Assembly: GCA_964627045.1 (NCBI GenBank)
Contig: CAZVIK010000004.1
Location: 1 to 50,633, forward strand
Source: CAZVIK01 sp964627045
Lineage (GTDB): Bacteria; Acidobacteriota; Terriglobia; Bryobacterales; Bryobacteraceae
DNA: 50,633 nucleotides
Direction of reading: 5' to 3'
Numbering within the stretch: the first letter of the stretch is position 1; every line of letters begins with the position of its first letter. This document shows, piece after piece, positions 30,987 to 39,459 of this stretch. The notes under the pieces were generated by a model. It saw only the letters and a list, made by a program, of their open reading frames with translations, had not been told where the DNA came from and ran no database searches. Made by a program: the position numbers and the translations under genes.

Positions 30987-31592
30987 TCAGTTCAACTCCT
31001 TCGCCGGCTTGCCGCTGGCGGCGCGTTCCAACTCTTCCAGGTAGGACACTACCAGCGCTTGGTCGGCCTGCGAATTGAGCATGCCGCGAATCTTCGCCGC
31101 CGCTAGGCCCACCGCCAACTCCGCAGCGCGGACCTGCACTTCGTGCATCGCCGACTTGGCCGCGGCCGCGATTTCCTGTTCGGCGTGTTCGCGGGTTTTG
31201 CGGATGGTGTTCTGCGTTTCCTGGTTGAGCCGCTCGTTTTCGGCCGCCATCTCCTGGCGCGCAGACTGGCGCAACGATTCGACTTCGGCCGAGAGATTCC
31301 TCAGCCGCTCTTCCATCTCGGCGACACGCGCCGTCGCTTCGCGGCGAAGACGGTCGGCCTCCTCAATGCCGCTGCGGATCGCCTCACCGCGAGCGCGGAA
31401 GAACGCGCCGCCCTTCTTGGCGACCAAGTAACCGAGCCCCCCGGCCAGGATGGCAAAGTTCGCCCATTTCCAAAGGATCTCGTTCGAATGTCCCCCTGCG
31501 GCCCCCCCGTGGCCTTCTTCCCCGTGCTGAGCGACAACGGGGAAAACGGAGAGCAAAGCCAAGACCAAAACGAAGAATCCGCAGCGTCTCAA
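30987..31592 (-). CDS. atpF: ATP synthase b subunit with signal-like N-terminus
   Basis: 201 residues. After a signal-peptide-like start (RRCGFFVLVLALLSVFPVVA) and a short Gly/His-rich linker (HGEEGHGGAAGGH), a transmembrane segment (WANFAILAGGLGYLVA) leads to a long charged coiled coil (about 75-180), the stator rod. A second hydrophobic N-terminus is known in some b subunits, especially in groups with b and b' forms. It shares 4 nt with b' upstream and lies 3 bp before delta. Confidence 0.94.
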   Translation of the reverse strand: MRRCGFFVLVLALLSVFPVVAQHGEEGHGGAAGGHSNEILWKWANFAILAGGLGYLVAKKGGAFFRARGEAIRSGIEEADRLRREATARVAEMEERLRNLSAEVESLRQSARQEMAAENERLNQETQNTIRKTREHAEQEIAAAAKSAMHEVQVRAAELAVGLAAAKIRGMLNSQADQALVVSYLEELERAASGKPAKELN

Positions 31593-32029
31593 TGCCGCCT
31601 CCCGCGAAGAATCGCTTCGGCAATCTCACCCGCCAGCCGCTCGCTCTCGCCGGCAAGTGACTGGGAAGCCGAGGCCGCCTCCTGGGCAATCTGGCCCCGA
31701 GCTTCCTTGACCATTTCCGATGCGCTCCTGCGGGATTCCTCCACCGCGGCGCCGGCCGCTTGGCGCCAGCCGCGGCGCGTCTCTTCCTGTTCCTTGTAGA
31801 TCTCGCTTCGCGCGCCGCGAATGGCCGCTTCGTACTCCGCGCTCTTGCGCGCGGCGGCAGCCAGACTGGCATCGGCCTGTTCGCGTGCGCCCTGGTTAGC
31901 GGCACGGCGCGCTTCAAGAACCCGATCTAGCGGACGGAAAAAGACGTACTTCAAATAGAAGTGCAGAAGCAGCAGCAGGAAAAATGTCGGCAAGGCTCGT
32001 AGCAGAAGCCCGCCCAGGGCGTTCAGGAT
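31589..32029 (-). CDS. ATP synthase b' subunit, start codon uncertain
   Basis: Second stator chain. From TTG 31993 the product is 134 residues. The frame continues upstream, and the added residues ILNALGGLLLRALPTFFL match the usual N-terminus of b' proteins, which read roughly ALGGLLLRALPTF. The span given starts at ATC 32029, the first codon of that match; the alternatives are CTG 32026 or a base missing after the ATG at 32034 (out of frame). The transmembrane helix (LPTFFLLLLLHFYLKYVFF) then leads to a charged coiled coil that pairs with b. It is the first gene of the operon. Confidence 0.75.
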   Translation of the reverse strand: MLNALGGLLLRALPTFFLLLLLHFYLKYVFFRPLDRVLEARRAANQGAREQADASLAAAARKSAEYEAAIRGARSEIYKEQEETRRGWRQAAGAAVEESRRSASEMVKEARGQIAQEAASASQSLAGESERLAGEIAEAILRGRRH

Positions 32030-32094
32030 TGCATACCTCTTAAAAAAGGAACCGCCTGCCGGAACAACAGGAGTACAGTGGCCTAAACGGTCAA

Positions 32095-32122
32095 GCTATA
32101 ACAGGCGAAAAGACCAGGTCAA
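32095..32122 (-). promoter_or_regulatory. Putative promoter of the ATP synthase operon
   Basis: Leftward strand: TTGACC (32117-32122), 16-bp spacer, TATAGC (32095-32100). It lies about 65 bp before the b' start in the intergenic gap shared with the oppositely transcribed YihY gene. Confidence 0.5.
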
Positions 32123-32159
32123 CCGGGTGTTTCGGATCGCTTAAGCTGAGTATTCGCCC

Positions 32160-33020
32160 ATGTTCGAGACCCCGGAAGACAACTCGCTCTGGCGCCGCCT
32201 ACGGCCCACCTTTCATTATTGGATGGAAACTGAGGTTCACGTGTATGCCTTCGCGGTGGCGGCGTCCGTGCTGCTGTCGTTCGTGCCGTTCCTAATCGTG
32301 ATCCTCTCCATCTGCCGGAACGTGTTGCGCTGGCGGGCTGCCGTGGACGTCGTCCACCTCGCGCTGGCGGATTACTTTCCGGGCCCGCTGGCCGATTTCG
32401 TGCAGCGCAACGTCGATGTCGCCGTGGCGCGCGGTCCGCTCCAGGTCACCTCGCTCGTGCTGCTTCTCATCGTCGCCAACGGGGTTTTCGAACCGCTGGA
32501 GGTCGCTCTGAACCGCGCCTGGGGTGTCGCCAAGCACCGCAGCTACCTGCGCAACCAGGTCGTCAGCCTGGGCCTCATATTCGCCTGCGGAATCCTGGCG
32601 ATGGCTTCCACGCTGCTCACCGCGATGCACGTCTCGTTTTTGCCGCGAATGCTCGGCGAAGTCTCAGGGGTGAACAATGTCCTGGGCCTGGTTTTTTTTA
32701 AGATGGCGGCCATCCCAATGTCGATGCTGATGCTGTTTCTGATCTACTGGCTGCTGCCCAACCGGAAGGTCCCGCGCCCAGCGGTCCTGCCGGCGGCCGT
32801 CTTCGTGGGATTGGGGCTGGAGGCATTGAAGTACTTCAACCTTTTGACCTGGCCGCTGCTCCAAGCCAAGCTGTCGAAGGAGTACGGCCCTTTCGTCTAC
32901 TCGGTCAGCATCATCATCTGGAGTTTCCTGGCAGCCATGCTGGTGTTGGGAGGCGCCGAGTGGTCCGCCCGGAGCGGGCGTCAGTCACCCCCGATTGCAG
33001 GCGCTCCGGAGGTTCGATAG
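32160..33020 (+). CDS. YihY/UPF0761 family membrane protein
   Basis: 286 residues with about six transmembrane segments (for example FAVAASVLLSFVPFLIVIL, SLVLLLIVANGVFEPLEVAL, MAAIPMSMLMLFLIYWLLP, SVSIIIWSFLAAMLVLGGAE). The AWGV segment after the EPLEVALNRA stretch and KEYGPFVYSVSIIIW near the end are characteristic of the family once called BrkB or ribonuclease BN. The true function is unsettled; it is not an RNase. It is divergent from the ATP synthase operon, and 52 bp precede the next gene. Confidence 0.9.
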   Translation: MFETPEDNSLWRRLRPTFHYWMETEVHVYAFAVAASVLLSFVPFLIVILSICRNVLRWRAAVDVVHLALADYFPGPLADFVQRNVDVAVARGPLQVTSLVLLLIVANGVFEPLEVALNRAWGVAKHRSYLRNQVVSLGLIFACGILAMASTLLTAMHVSFLPRMLGEVSGVNNVLGLVFFKMAAIPMSMLMLFLIYWLLPNRKVPRPAVLPAAVFVGLGLEALKYFNLLTWPLLQAKLSKEYGPFVYSVSIIIWSFLAAMLVLGGAEWSARSGRQSPPIAGAPEVR

Positions 33021-33072
33021 ACTCTAGTTGGGTCCAGATTTCTTATAGGCAGGAACGGAAGGGCAGAGCTTT

Positions 33073-34488
33073 ATGGCAACACAACCGGATCAGACGCGTC
33101 GCGATTTTGTCAAGGCTGCGGGCTCGGTGACAGCCGCCACCGCCGCCACGGTGATAGGTGCACCCGCCATACACAAGGCGCGGGCAGCGGGCCAGCAGGT
33201 GCGTTATGGTCTCGTCGGGACTGGCGCTCGCGGGTGCTATCTGCTGCGTCACATGGCGCCGCTCGCCAACGGCCGCTGCGTGGCGCTGGCCGATACATAC
33301 GAAGCCAACCTGAAGAACGGCGTGAAGGATGCCGGCACCAATCCGCGCACCTACTCGAGCCACGAGGCGTTGCTCGCCGACAAAGAGGTGGAGGCCGTGA
33401 TCGTCACGACCCCGCTCTATGAGCATTTCCCCGTCACGCGAGACGCCCTGCTGGCAGGCAAGCATGTGTTCTGCGAGAAGAGTCTCGTCTTCAAACCGGA
33501 AGAGATCCACGCCCTGCGTGCGTTGGCCAACGAACGGCCCAAGCAGATCCTACAGACCGGCTTGCAGCGCCGTTACAGCAAGTTCTACCAGGCGGCCAAG
33601 CAGATGGTGGCCAAGGGCCTCATCGGGAATGTGACCCACGTTACGGCGCAGTGGCACCGCAACACCTTCGCCAAGGATCCCTGGAACAAGCCGGTGCCGG
33701 AGGGCCGCACCGACCGTCAGGTTAACTGGCGCAAGTACCGGGATCTGTCCGGCGGACTGACGGCGGAACTGGGATCGCACCAGATCGACATCGCGGACTG
33801 GATGTTCGACGCCACCCCCGAATTCGTCACTGGCGTCGGCGAGCTGAACTTCATCAGGGACGGCCGCAACATCTTCGACAACATCCAATTGATCTTCCGT
33901 TACCCGAAGGGCCAGAAGTGTATCTACACTTCCATCACCACCAACAAGCATCTCGCAATGTTCGGCGGCGTCCGCACGGAATTCGGAGAGACGATCCTCG
34001 GTACCGAAGGGACCATTGAAATCACTGTCGGCACCGACGCGGAACCCGCCATCGCCCTGTGGTACAACGAGCCGAAGCCGGCGACCGCCACTCCCGCCTC
34101 GGCGGTAAAGAAGGAAGAAACCGTCGCCGGAGCCACCATGGCCAGCACCGGCCGCGGCGGCCGTGGTTTCCCGATTCTTCTGGACCGCGACCAAATGCGC
34201 GGCAACGAGTCGTTCCTGGAGAAGGAACTGAAGTTCGCCCGCCGTTGGCTCTACTCCAAAGGCATCATGCTTCCCGAGGAAGACCGCAACCCGGTGGACG
34301 TCTCCATGGAGAGCTTCTTCGACTCCTGCATGACCGGAAAGCGCCCCCTGGCGGACCTGGAAGTCGGCTTGGCCGACGCGTCCATGGTTATTTTGTCCAA
34401 CCTGGCGATGGACGAAGGACGCCGGGTTTACTTCAACGAGATGGACAAGATGGGTCGCGGCAACGGAAACGACAGGCGGGCGTCTTAG
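33073..34488 (+). CDS. Tat-exported Gfo/Idh/MocA-family oxidoreductase
   Basis: 471 residues. The N-terminus has a Tat motif TRRDFVKAA followed by a hydrophobic segment and an Ala-rich cleavage zone. The NAD domain starts YGLVGTGARG. Family residues EKS in the nicotinamide loop and the long GLQRRYSKFYQAAKQM segment are present; GGLTAELGSHQIDIADW holds the catalytic His position. Proteins of this kind in Acidobacteria and Planctomycetes act on sugars in the periplasm or on the exported side. The substrate is unknown. It is followed at distance by tRNA-Val. Confidence 0.92.
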   Translation: MATQPDQTRRDFVKAAGSVTAATAATVIGAPAIHKARAAGQQVRYGLVGTGARGCYLLRHMAPLANGRCVALADTYEANLKNGVKDAGTNPRTYSSHEALLADKEVEAVIVTTPLYEHFPVTRDALLAGKHVFCEKSLVFKPEEIHALRALANERPKQILQTGLQRRYSKFYQAAKQMVAKGLIGNVTHVTAQWHRNTFAKDPWNKPVPEGRTDRQVNWRKYRDLSGGLTAELGSHQIDIADWMFDATPEFVTGVGELNFIRDGRNIFDNIQLIFRYPKGQKCIYTSITTNKHLAMFGGVRTEFGETILGTEGTIEITVGTDAEPAIALWYNEPKPATATPASAVKKEETVAGATMASTGRGGRGFPILLDRDQMRGNESFLEKELKFARRWLYSKGIMLPEEDRNPVDVSMESFFDSCMTGKRPLADLEVGLADASMVILSNLAMDEGRRVYFNEMDKMGRGNGNDRRAS

Positions 34489-34660
34489 GGCGACGCCACT
34501 CGCCGCTGTGACCGCAAGACTTCGCCGCCGTCTGCCGCCGCAGGCAACGTAAAGGGCGCGACTATTTGGCTGAACGCTCCCCGCACTGGGGGATGTTGTG
34601 CAATTAACTGCGCTCGCGGCGATTCACGGTCGTCTCGGCTCGGTGTTATCGTGGTCTTGC

Positions 34661-34737
34661 GGGCGCGTAGCTCAGTTGGTTAGAGCGCTTCCCTTACAAG
34701 GAAGAAGTCCGGGGTTCGAGTCCCTGCGCGCCCACCA
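34661..34737 (+). tRNA. tRNA-Val(UAC), 3' CCA encoded
   Basis: Acceptor GGGCGCG/CGCGCCC, D arm GCTC...GAGC, anticodon stem CTTCC/GGAAG around CTTACAA (anticodon TAC), T arm CGGGG TTCGAGT CCCTG, discriminator A, then CCA. It is isolated between two opposite protein genes; the 170 bp before it contain no clear gene. Confidence 0.96.
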
Positions 34738-34775
34738 GAAAACCTGCCATCCGGGCTCCCGGACTAGCACAGGGC

Positions 34776-35489
34776 TTACGCTGGATTTCGCTTCGGGGTC
34801 AAGTCGGATCCACCGCCCGGGCCTTCGCGGTCGAAGCGCTTTTTCAGCGTGACGCCGAAGCGGAAACCTATGTAAAGCGTCTCGAGTGCGGGGTCCGTGT
34901 TCACCGCCTCGACGTAGGCCGGTGCCGAAATCATGTTGTCGGCCAGAATCAGACCACCGGGGCGCACCAACGGCCGCAACTTGTTCAGGTAATCGACGTA
35001 GCCGTCCTTGTCGGCGTCGAGGAACAAGATGTCGATGGGCTCGGCCAGCCGGGTGACGTTCCGGTGAGCGTCGCCTTCGACAACAACCGCCAGTTCGTCG
35101 ACGCCGGCCTGACGAAAGTGCTGGCGCGCCTGGGCCGCACGATTTGGATCGATTTCGAACGTGGTCAGCCTGCCTCCGGTCCGTTGCAAAGCCAGGCAGA
35201 ACCATAGGCCGGAATACCCTGTGGATGTGCCGATCTCGACGACGTGTTTCGCCCCTGCCGCCTCGGTCAGCAACCGCAGCATGCGGCCTGTCACTTCGTT
35301 GACGCTCAAGTATGTCCGGCGGGAGTTTCGCATCTCGTCCAATACGCGCAACACTCGCTGTTCTGGCGCCGTCGCCGCCTGGGGTGGGGCCGGCGAGGGT
35401 AACGTGCGCGCCAACGCCAGGATGCCCAGCGTAGCCGCGACTGTCAGGAGGCACACAAGCAAGAGAACCGAACGCAGGGGTTTCCTCAT
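34776..35489 (-). CDS. Membrane-anchored O-methyltransferase
   Basis: 237 residues. A signal-anchor (VLLLVCLLTVAATLGILAL, about 8-27) precedes a class I SAM methyltransferase of the catechol/caffeoyl-CoA type: motif I HVVEIGTSTGYSGLWF (about 82-97), acidic TFEIDPNRA, metal-binding LFLDADKDGYVDYL (about 152-165) and ILADNM. Substrates are phenolic or small hydroxyl compounds; the anchor would place the enzyme at the outer face, which is unusual because the methyl donor is cytoplasmic. The N-terminal segment may instead be an uncleaved anchor with the catalytic part inside. Confidence 0.88.
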   Translation of the reverse strand: MRKPLRSVLLLVCLLTVAATLGILALARTLPSPAPPQAATAPEQRVLRVLDEMRNSRRTYLSVNEVTGRMLRLLTEAAGAKHVVEIGTSTGYSGLWFCLALQRTGGRLTTFEIDPNRAAQARQHFRQAGVDELAVVVEGDAHRNVTRLAEPIDILFLDADKDGYVDYLNKLRPLVRPGGLILADNMISAPAYVEAVNTDPALETLYIGFRFGVTLKKRFDREGPGGGSDLTPKRNPA

Positions 35490-35652
35490 GCCTGGTATGA
35501 CGCGTGGAGCCTTCCTTCAATTCCCTTTGGCGTGAATGCCCCGGCGGTTCGGCCTCGCTCGTTTTGGCGCGTATGTTAACCTCAAAAGTCGGGCCCGGGC
35601 ATCGGCCGCGCCTCTGGCTCCCGCCTCTGCCTGCCTGAAACGAGGTCGAACC

Positions 35653-36561
35653 ATGTCGAAAAAGCACGAGCAACCCGCGTCCCAAAAGACGCCCGTCATC
35701 GCCGAGGGCACCACGCTCGGCGTCATCGGCGCCGGCGTCATGGGCCAGACGCTGATTCGCGGCATTCTGGCCAGCGGTCTGATTCCCAAGGACCGCATCT
35801 GGGCCGGCGACAAGAATGCTTCCACCTGCGAGTTGGCATCGAGCGAGCTCGGCATCCCGGTGGAGTCCGAGTTCCAAGCGCGCGTTCCCACCGCGGACCT
35901 GATCTTGTTGGCTGTTAAGCCGGCCGACGCCCCGGTGGTCCTGGCGACTCTGCGCAACGCCAGTCTGCGGCGGGAGACTCTACTGATTTCCATCCTGGCG
36001 GGCGTCTCGACCGACCGGCTGGAGTCGATTCTCGGCATGGAAAACCCCGTTGTCCGCGCCATGCCAAATACGCCGGCCGTCGTGGGCGAAGGGATGACGG
36101 TAATCTGCCGCGGCCGCAACGCCGCGAAGACCGACCTTGACCGCGCCGCCCACGTCTTTGAGGCTGTCGGTCGCTGCCTGCCCATCGACGAGATTCATTT
36201 CAACGCCATCACGGCGCTGAGCGGAAGCGGCCCCGCCTACCAGTTCCTCATCATGGAGGCGCTGGCCGACGCCGGGGTGCGCGTGGGCCTGCCGCGCCAA
36301 CTGGCTCTGACGCTCGTCGCCCAAACGGCGCTCGGGGCCGCTCGAATGGTGCTCGGCACCGGCCGCCATCCGGCCTCGCTGCGCGACGATGTCACTACGC
36401 CGGCCGGCTGCACCATTGGCGGCCTGTTGATGCTCGAAGACGGGCGCATCCGCTCGGTGTTGGCCCGCGCCGTAGAAGAAGCCGCCCGGATCGCCGCCCA
36501 CCTGGGGGCCGCGCCGGCCAAAATTTCGGAATCCGCCTCCGGCCAGCGCGCGGGACATTGA
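35653..36561 (+). CDS. proC: Pyrroline-5-carboxylate reductase
   Basis: 302 residues from ATG 35653, with GAGG 7 nt upstream; a longer upstream frame has no such signal. Motifs: GVIGAGVMGQTLIRGIL (NADPH fold), LAVKPADAP, VVRAMPNTPAVVGEGM, LSGSGPAYQFLIMEALADAG and DDVTTPAGCTIGGL. It reduces pyrroline-5-carboxylate to proline. rocD follows 12 bp later, so an ornithine to proline route is encoded as a pair. Confidence 0.96.
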   Translation: MSKKHEQPASQKTPVIAEGTTLGVIGAGVMGQTLIRGILASGLIPKDRIWAGDKNASTCELASSELGIPVESEFQARVPTADLILLAVKPADAPVVLATLRNASLRRETLLISILAGVSTDRLESILGMENPVVRAMPNTPAVVGEGMTVICRGRNAAKTDLDRAAHVFEAVGRCLPIDEIHFNAITALSGSGPAYQFLIMEALADAGVRVGLPRQLALTLVAQTALGAARMVLGTGRHPASLRDDVTTPAGCTIGGLLMLEDGRIRSVLARAVEEAARIAAHLGAAPAKISESASGQRAGH

Positions 36562-36573
36562 GGAACCCGCGCC

Positions 36574-37785
36574 ATGTCCGACTCTCCAGCCCGCGATCTG
36601 GCGGGCGAACTGATCGATATCGAAAACCGCTGGGGCGCCCGCAACTACCATCCGCTGGATGTCGTCGTGGAGCGCGCCGCCGGCGTCTGGGTCTACGCCG
36701 TAGACGGCCGGCGCTACATGGACTGCCTGAGTGCTTACTCTGCGCTCAACCAGGGGCACTGTCATCCGCGCATCATCCAGGCGTTACGCGAACAAGCCGA
36801 GCGCGTCACGCTTACCTCGCGCGCCTTCCGTAACGACCAACTTCCCCGCTTCGTGTCGGAACTTGCCCGAATGCTCGGCATGGAGATGGTCCTGCCGATG
36901 AACACCGGCGCTGAAGCAGTCGAAACCGCCATCAAGGCCGTCCGCCGCTGGGGCTATGCCAGGAAAGGGATCCCCCAGGGGCGGGCCGAGATCATCGTTT
37001 GCGAGAACAACTTCCACGGCCGCACCACCACCATCTCCGGCTTCTCTTCCGAACCTCTCTACAAAGACGGCTTCGGCCCCTTCACGCCCGGCTTCGTCCC
37101 GATCCCCTTCGGTGATGCCGAGGCCCTCGAGGAAGCCATCACGCCGAATACCTGCGCGTTTCTGTTCGAGCCGATTCAAGCCGAAGCCGGCATCCTAATC
37201 CCGCCCGATGGCTTCCTTCGCGATGCCGCCGCCATTTGCCGGCGCGAGCGCGTGCTGGTGGTGGCCGACGAGATCCAGACCGGCCTCGGCCGCACCGGGC
37301 GCCTGATGGCCTGCGACCACGAAGACGTTCAGCCGGATGTGTTCATCCTCGGCAAGGCCCTGTCCGGTGGCGTCTACCCAGTGTCGGCCGTCGTCTCCAG
37401 CGAGGAGGTCCTCGGTGTGTTCCGCCCCGGCAGCCACGGCTCCACCTATGGTGGAAACCCGTTAGCCTGCGCCGTCGCACGCGCCGCACTGCGCGTGATC
37501 GAAGAGGAGCGTCTAGCCGACCGGTCTGCCGAACTAGGCGCCTGGATGCTCTACGAGCTCCGCAAGATCCGCCATCCGCACATCAAGGAAGTGCGTGGCC
37601 GCGGCCTTCTGATCGGCATCGAGTTGATGGTACCCGCGCGTCCCTACTGCGAGAAGCTCAAGGACATGGGCCTGCTCTGCAAAGAGACCCACGACTACGT
37701 GCTCCGCCTCGCTCCTCCCCTCGTCATTTCCCAGGAGGACCTTGCCTGGGCCGCCGGACAGATCCGGCACGCCTTCGAGGGATGA
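36574..37785 (+). CDS. rocD: Ornithine aminotransferase
   Basis: 403 residues, the usual length. A class III aminotransferase with YHPLDVVVERAAGVWVYAVD, NTGAEAVETAIKAVRRWGY, NNFHGRTTTISGFS (the OAT-specific start of the PLP region), VVADEIQTGLGRTG and ILGKALSGGVYPVSA (PLP Lys). It converts ornithine and 2-oxoglutarate to glutamate semialdehyde, which cyclises to the substrate of proC. The 12-bp gap and order indicate one operon. A short repeat element follows the stop. Confidence 0.95.
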   Translation: MSDSPARDLAGELIDIENRWGARNYHPLDVVVERAAGVWVYAVDGRRYMDCLSAYSALNQGHCHPRIIQALREQAERVTLTSRAFRNDQLPRFVSELARMLGMEMVLPMNTGAEAVETAIKAVRRWGYARKGIPQGRAEIIVCENNFHGRTTTISGFSSEPLYKDGFGPFTPGFVPIPFGDAEALEEAITPNTCAFLFEPIQAEAGILIPPDGFLRDAAAICRRERVLVVADEIQTGLGRTGRLMACDHEDVQPDVFILGKALSGGVYPVSAVVSSEEVLGVFRPGSHGSTYGGNPLACAVARAALRVIEEERLADRSAELGAWMLYELRKIRHPHIKEVRGRGLLIGIELMVPARPYCEKLKDMGLLCKETHDYVLRLAPPLVISQEDLAWAAGQIRHAFEG

Positions 37786-37818
37786 CGGCGCTCGCCGCGT
37801 AACCTTTTCCGCCGCGCC
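37784..37818. repeat. Intergenic GACGGCGCTCGC element, copy 1
   Basis: Directly after the rocD stop: GACGGCGCTCGC, then CGCGTAACCTTTTCCGCCGC. A longer version of the same element follows the next gene. Confidence 0.5.
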
Positions 37819-37866
37819 CGCACCTACACTGGTGGTAAAGTGATTCACCAAGGAGAAAAATCACCC

Positions 37867-38238
37867 ATGTCGATGCGAGTGTTTCTCATGCTGACGGTTC
37901 TCCTTGCCGTATTCTGCGTGTCCGCCCCTGCGGCGGACGTGAGCGGCAAGTGGCTTGCCAAGCTGGAAGGCCCCATGGGGGCCATGGAGATTACCTTCAA
38001 CTTCGAGGTCAAGGGCGCTGAACTCACCGGGACGGTCTCCGACCCGATGGGCGGTGACAACAAGATTCAGGACGGCAAGGTGAACGGCGACGAAGTTGCT
38101 TTTTTCGTCATGGCCGGCGGCGGCGAGTTTAAGCTCACCTACAAGGGCAAACTGGCCGGCGAAGATCTCAAACTCACCATGTCCTTCGGCGGTGGCGATA
38201 TGCCCCCGATGGAATTGACAGCCAAGCGGGTGAAATAG
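37867..38238 (+). CDS. Small secreted protein of unknown function
   Basis: 123 residues from ATG 37867; AGGAG lies 11 nt upstream. Signal peptide VFLMLTVLLAVFCVSAPAA precedes a beta-rich mature part (VSGKWLAKLEGPMGAMEITF, then ELTGTVSDPMGGDN and FKLTYKGKL). It has the layout of small periplasmic or secreted beta-barrel proteins common in Acidobacteria, in which a WxxxL start and a repeated LxGxV strand recur. Function is unknown. It stands alone between rocD and the convergent epimerase. Confidence 0.75.
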   Translation: MSMRVFLMLTVLLAVFCVSAPAADVSGKWLAKLEGPMGAMEITFNFEVKGAELTGTVSDPMGGDNKIQDGKVNGDEVAFFVMAGGGEFKLTYKGKLAGEDLKLTMSFGGGDMPPMELTAKRVK

Positions 38239-38288
38239 ACGGCGCTCGCGCCGGCCCTGCGACCGGCGCGTAACCGTTTCCCGCCGCG
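38238..38288. terminator. Bidirectional terminator-like hairpin with repeat element copy 2
   Basis: CGCGCCGG (38247-38254) and CCGGCGCG (38263-38270) pair across CCCTGCGA. The element begins with the last base of the stop and repeats the copy after rocD (GACGGCGCTCGC, then CGCGTAACCGTTTCCCGCC) with 17 bp more. It lies between convergent genes. Confidence 0.6.
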
Positions 38289-38295
38289 CTTCCCC

Positions 38296-39459
38296 TTACT
38301 CTGCCGCGCTGAACTTGTAGACCGTCGTCGTCTGGTACTTTGCGCCGGGCTTCAGCAGCGTGGAGGGGAACTGCGGCTTGTTCGGCGAATCCGGAAAGTG
38401 TTGCGTTTCCAGGCACAGGCCGGTGCGGACTGAGTACACCTTGCCGCCCTTTCCGGTGAACGTCCCGTCCAGGAAGTTTCCGGTGTAGAACTGGATCCCC
38501 GGTTCGGTCGTCAGCACCTCCATCACACGGCCCGACTTCGGGTCGTACACCCGCGCCGCCGGAGCCAGCGCCCCGCCGCCGCTGGTGAGCACGAAATTGT
38601 GGTCGTAGCCGCGGCCCAACTTGAGCTGCTCCTCGTCCTGGTTGATTCGCGCACCGATGGGCGTTGGCTTTCTGAAGTCGAACGGCGTTCCTTCCACGTT
38701 CCGCAACTCGCCGGTCGGAATCAGAGTCTTGTCGACCGGTGTGAACTTCTCGGCATACACCGTCAGTTCATGTCCCAGGACATCGCCCGCCGCCGTGCCG
38801 GAGAGGTTGAAGTACGAGTGATTCGTCAGGTTGACCACCGTCTCCTTGTCGGTCGTCGCCGAGTAATCGATCCGCAATTCGTTGTCCGCGGTCAGCGAAT
38901 AGACCACTGAGGTCGAGAGATTGCCGGGGAAGCCCTCGTCTCCGTCCTTGCTCACATAGGTGAGTTCCAGGCGTGGAGCCTGGGCGTCGGAAACGTCGCG
39001 CGCCGTCCACAGCACCTTGTCGAAGCCGGTCGCGCCGCCGTGCAGCGTGTTCGGCCCGTCGTTGGCGGGCAACTTGTACTCCGCGGCGCCGATCTTGAAC
39101 CGCGCCCCGCCGATGCGGTTTCCGTATCGTCCGATAATCGACCCGAAATACGGCGGCGGCTTCAAGTAGGTGTCGAAGTTGTCAAAACCGAGGACAACGT
39201 CGTCCAGTTTGCCGGTGCGGTCCGGCGTCTTCAACGAAACCACCGCGCCCCCCCAGGTCATGATCGATACTTCCACGCCGTTGTTGTTGGTTAGGGTATA
39301 GAGGTCCACCTGGCGGCCATCCGCGGTCTTCCCGAACGCTCTCTGGGTCATCTGCTTCTGTGCTCCTGTCTGCGCCTGCCTCCCGCACCCGGCTCCCAAC
39401 GCCAGGGCGAGGCAGAGCGCCGTTCCGAACATGGGCCGGATCATGTATCTATTCTGCAC
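38296..39459 (-). CDS. galM: Aldose 1-epimerase, probable exported lipoprotein
   Basis: 387 residues from GTG 39459; ATG at 39444 is more likely the start, as no ribosome binding site favours either. The N-terminus has a signal peptide with a lipobox-like LALGAGCGRQ. The galactose mutarotase domain has GGATGFDKVLW, VNLTNHSYFNLSG (His), GYDHNFVL and TGLCLETQHFPDSPN (catalytic Glu). It interconverts alpha and beta aldoses, here on the outer side. It is divergent from a sugar-nucleotide epimerase gene. Confidence 0.9.
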   Translation of the reverse strand: MQNRYMIRPMFGTALCLALALGAGCGRQAQTGAQKQMTQRAFGKTADGRQVDLYTLTNNNGVEVSIMTWGGAVVSLKTPDRTGKLDDVVLGFDNFDTYLKPPPYFGSIIGRYGNRIGGARFKIGAAEYKLPANDGPNTLHGGATGFDKVLWTARDVSDAQAPRLELTYVSKDGDEGFPGNLSTSVVYSLTADNELRIDYSATTDKETVVNLTNHSYFNLSGTAAGDVLGHELTVYAEKFTPVDKTLIPTGELRNVEGTPFDFRKPTPIGARINQDEEQLKLGRGYDHNFVLTSGGGALAPAARVYDPKSGRVMEVLTTEPGIQFYTGNFLDGTFTGKGGKVYSVRTGLCLETQHFPDSPNKPQFPSTLLKPGAKYQTTTVYKFSAAE

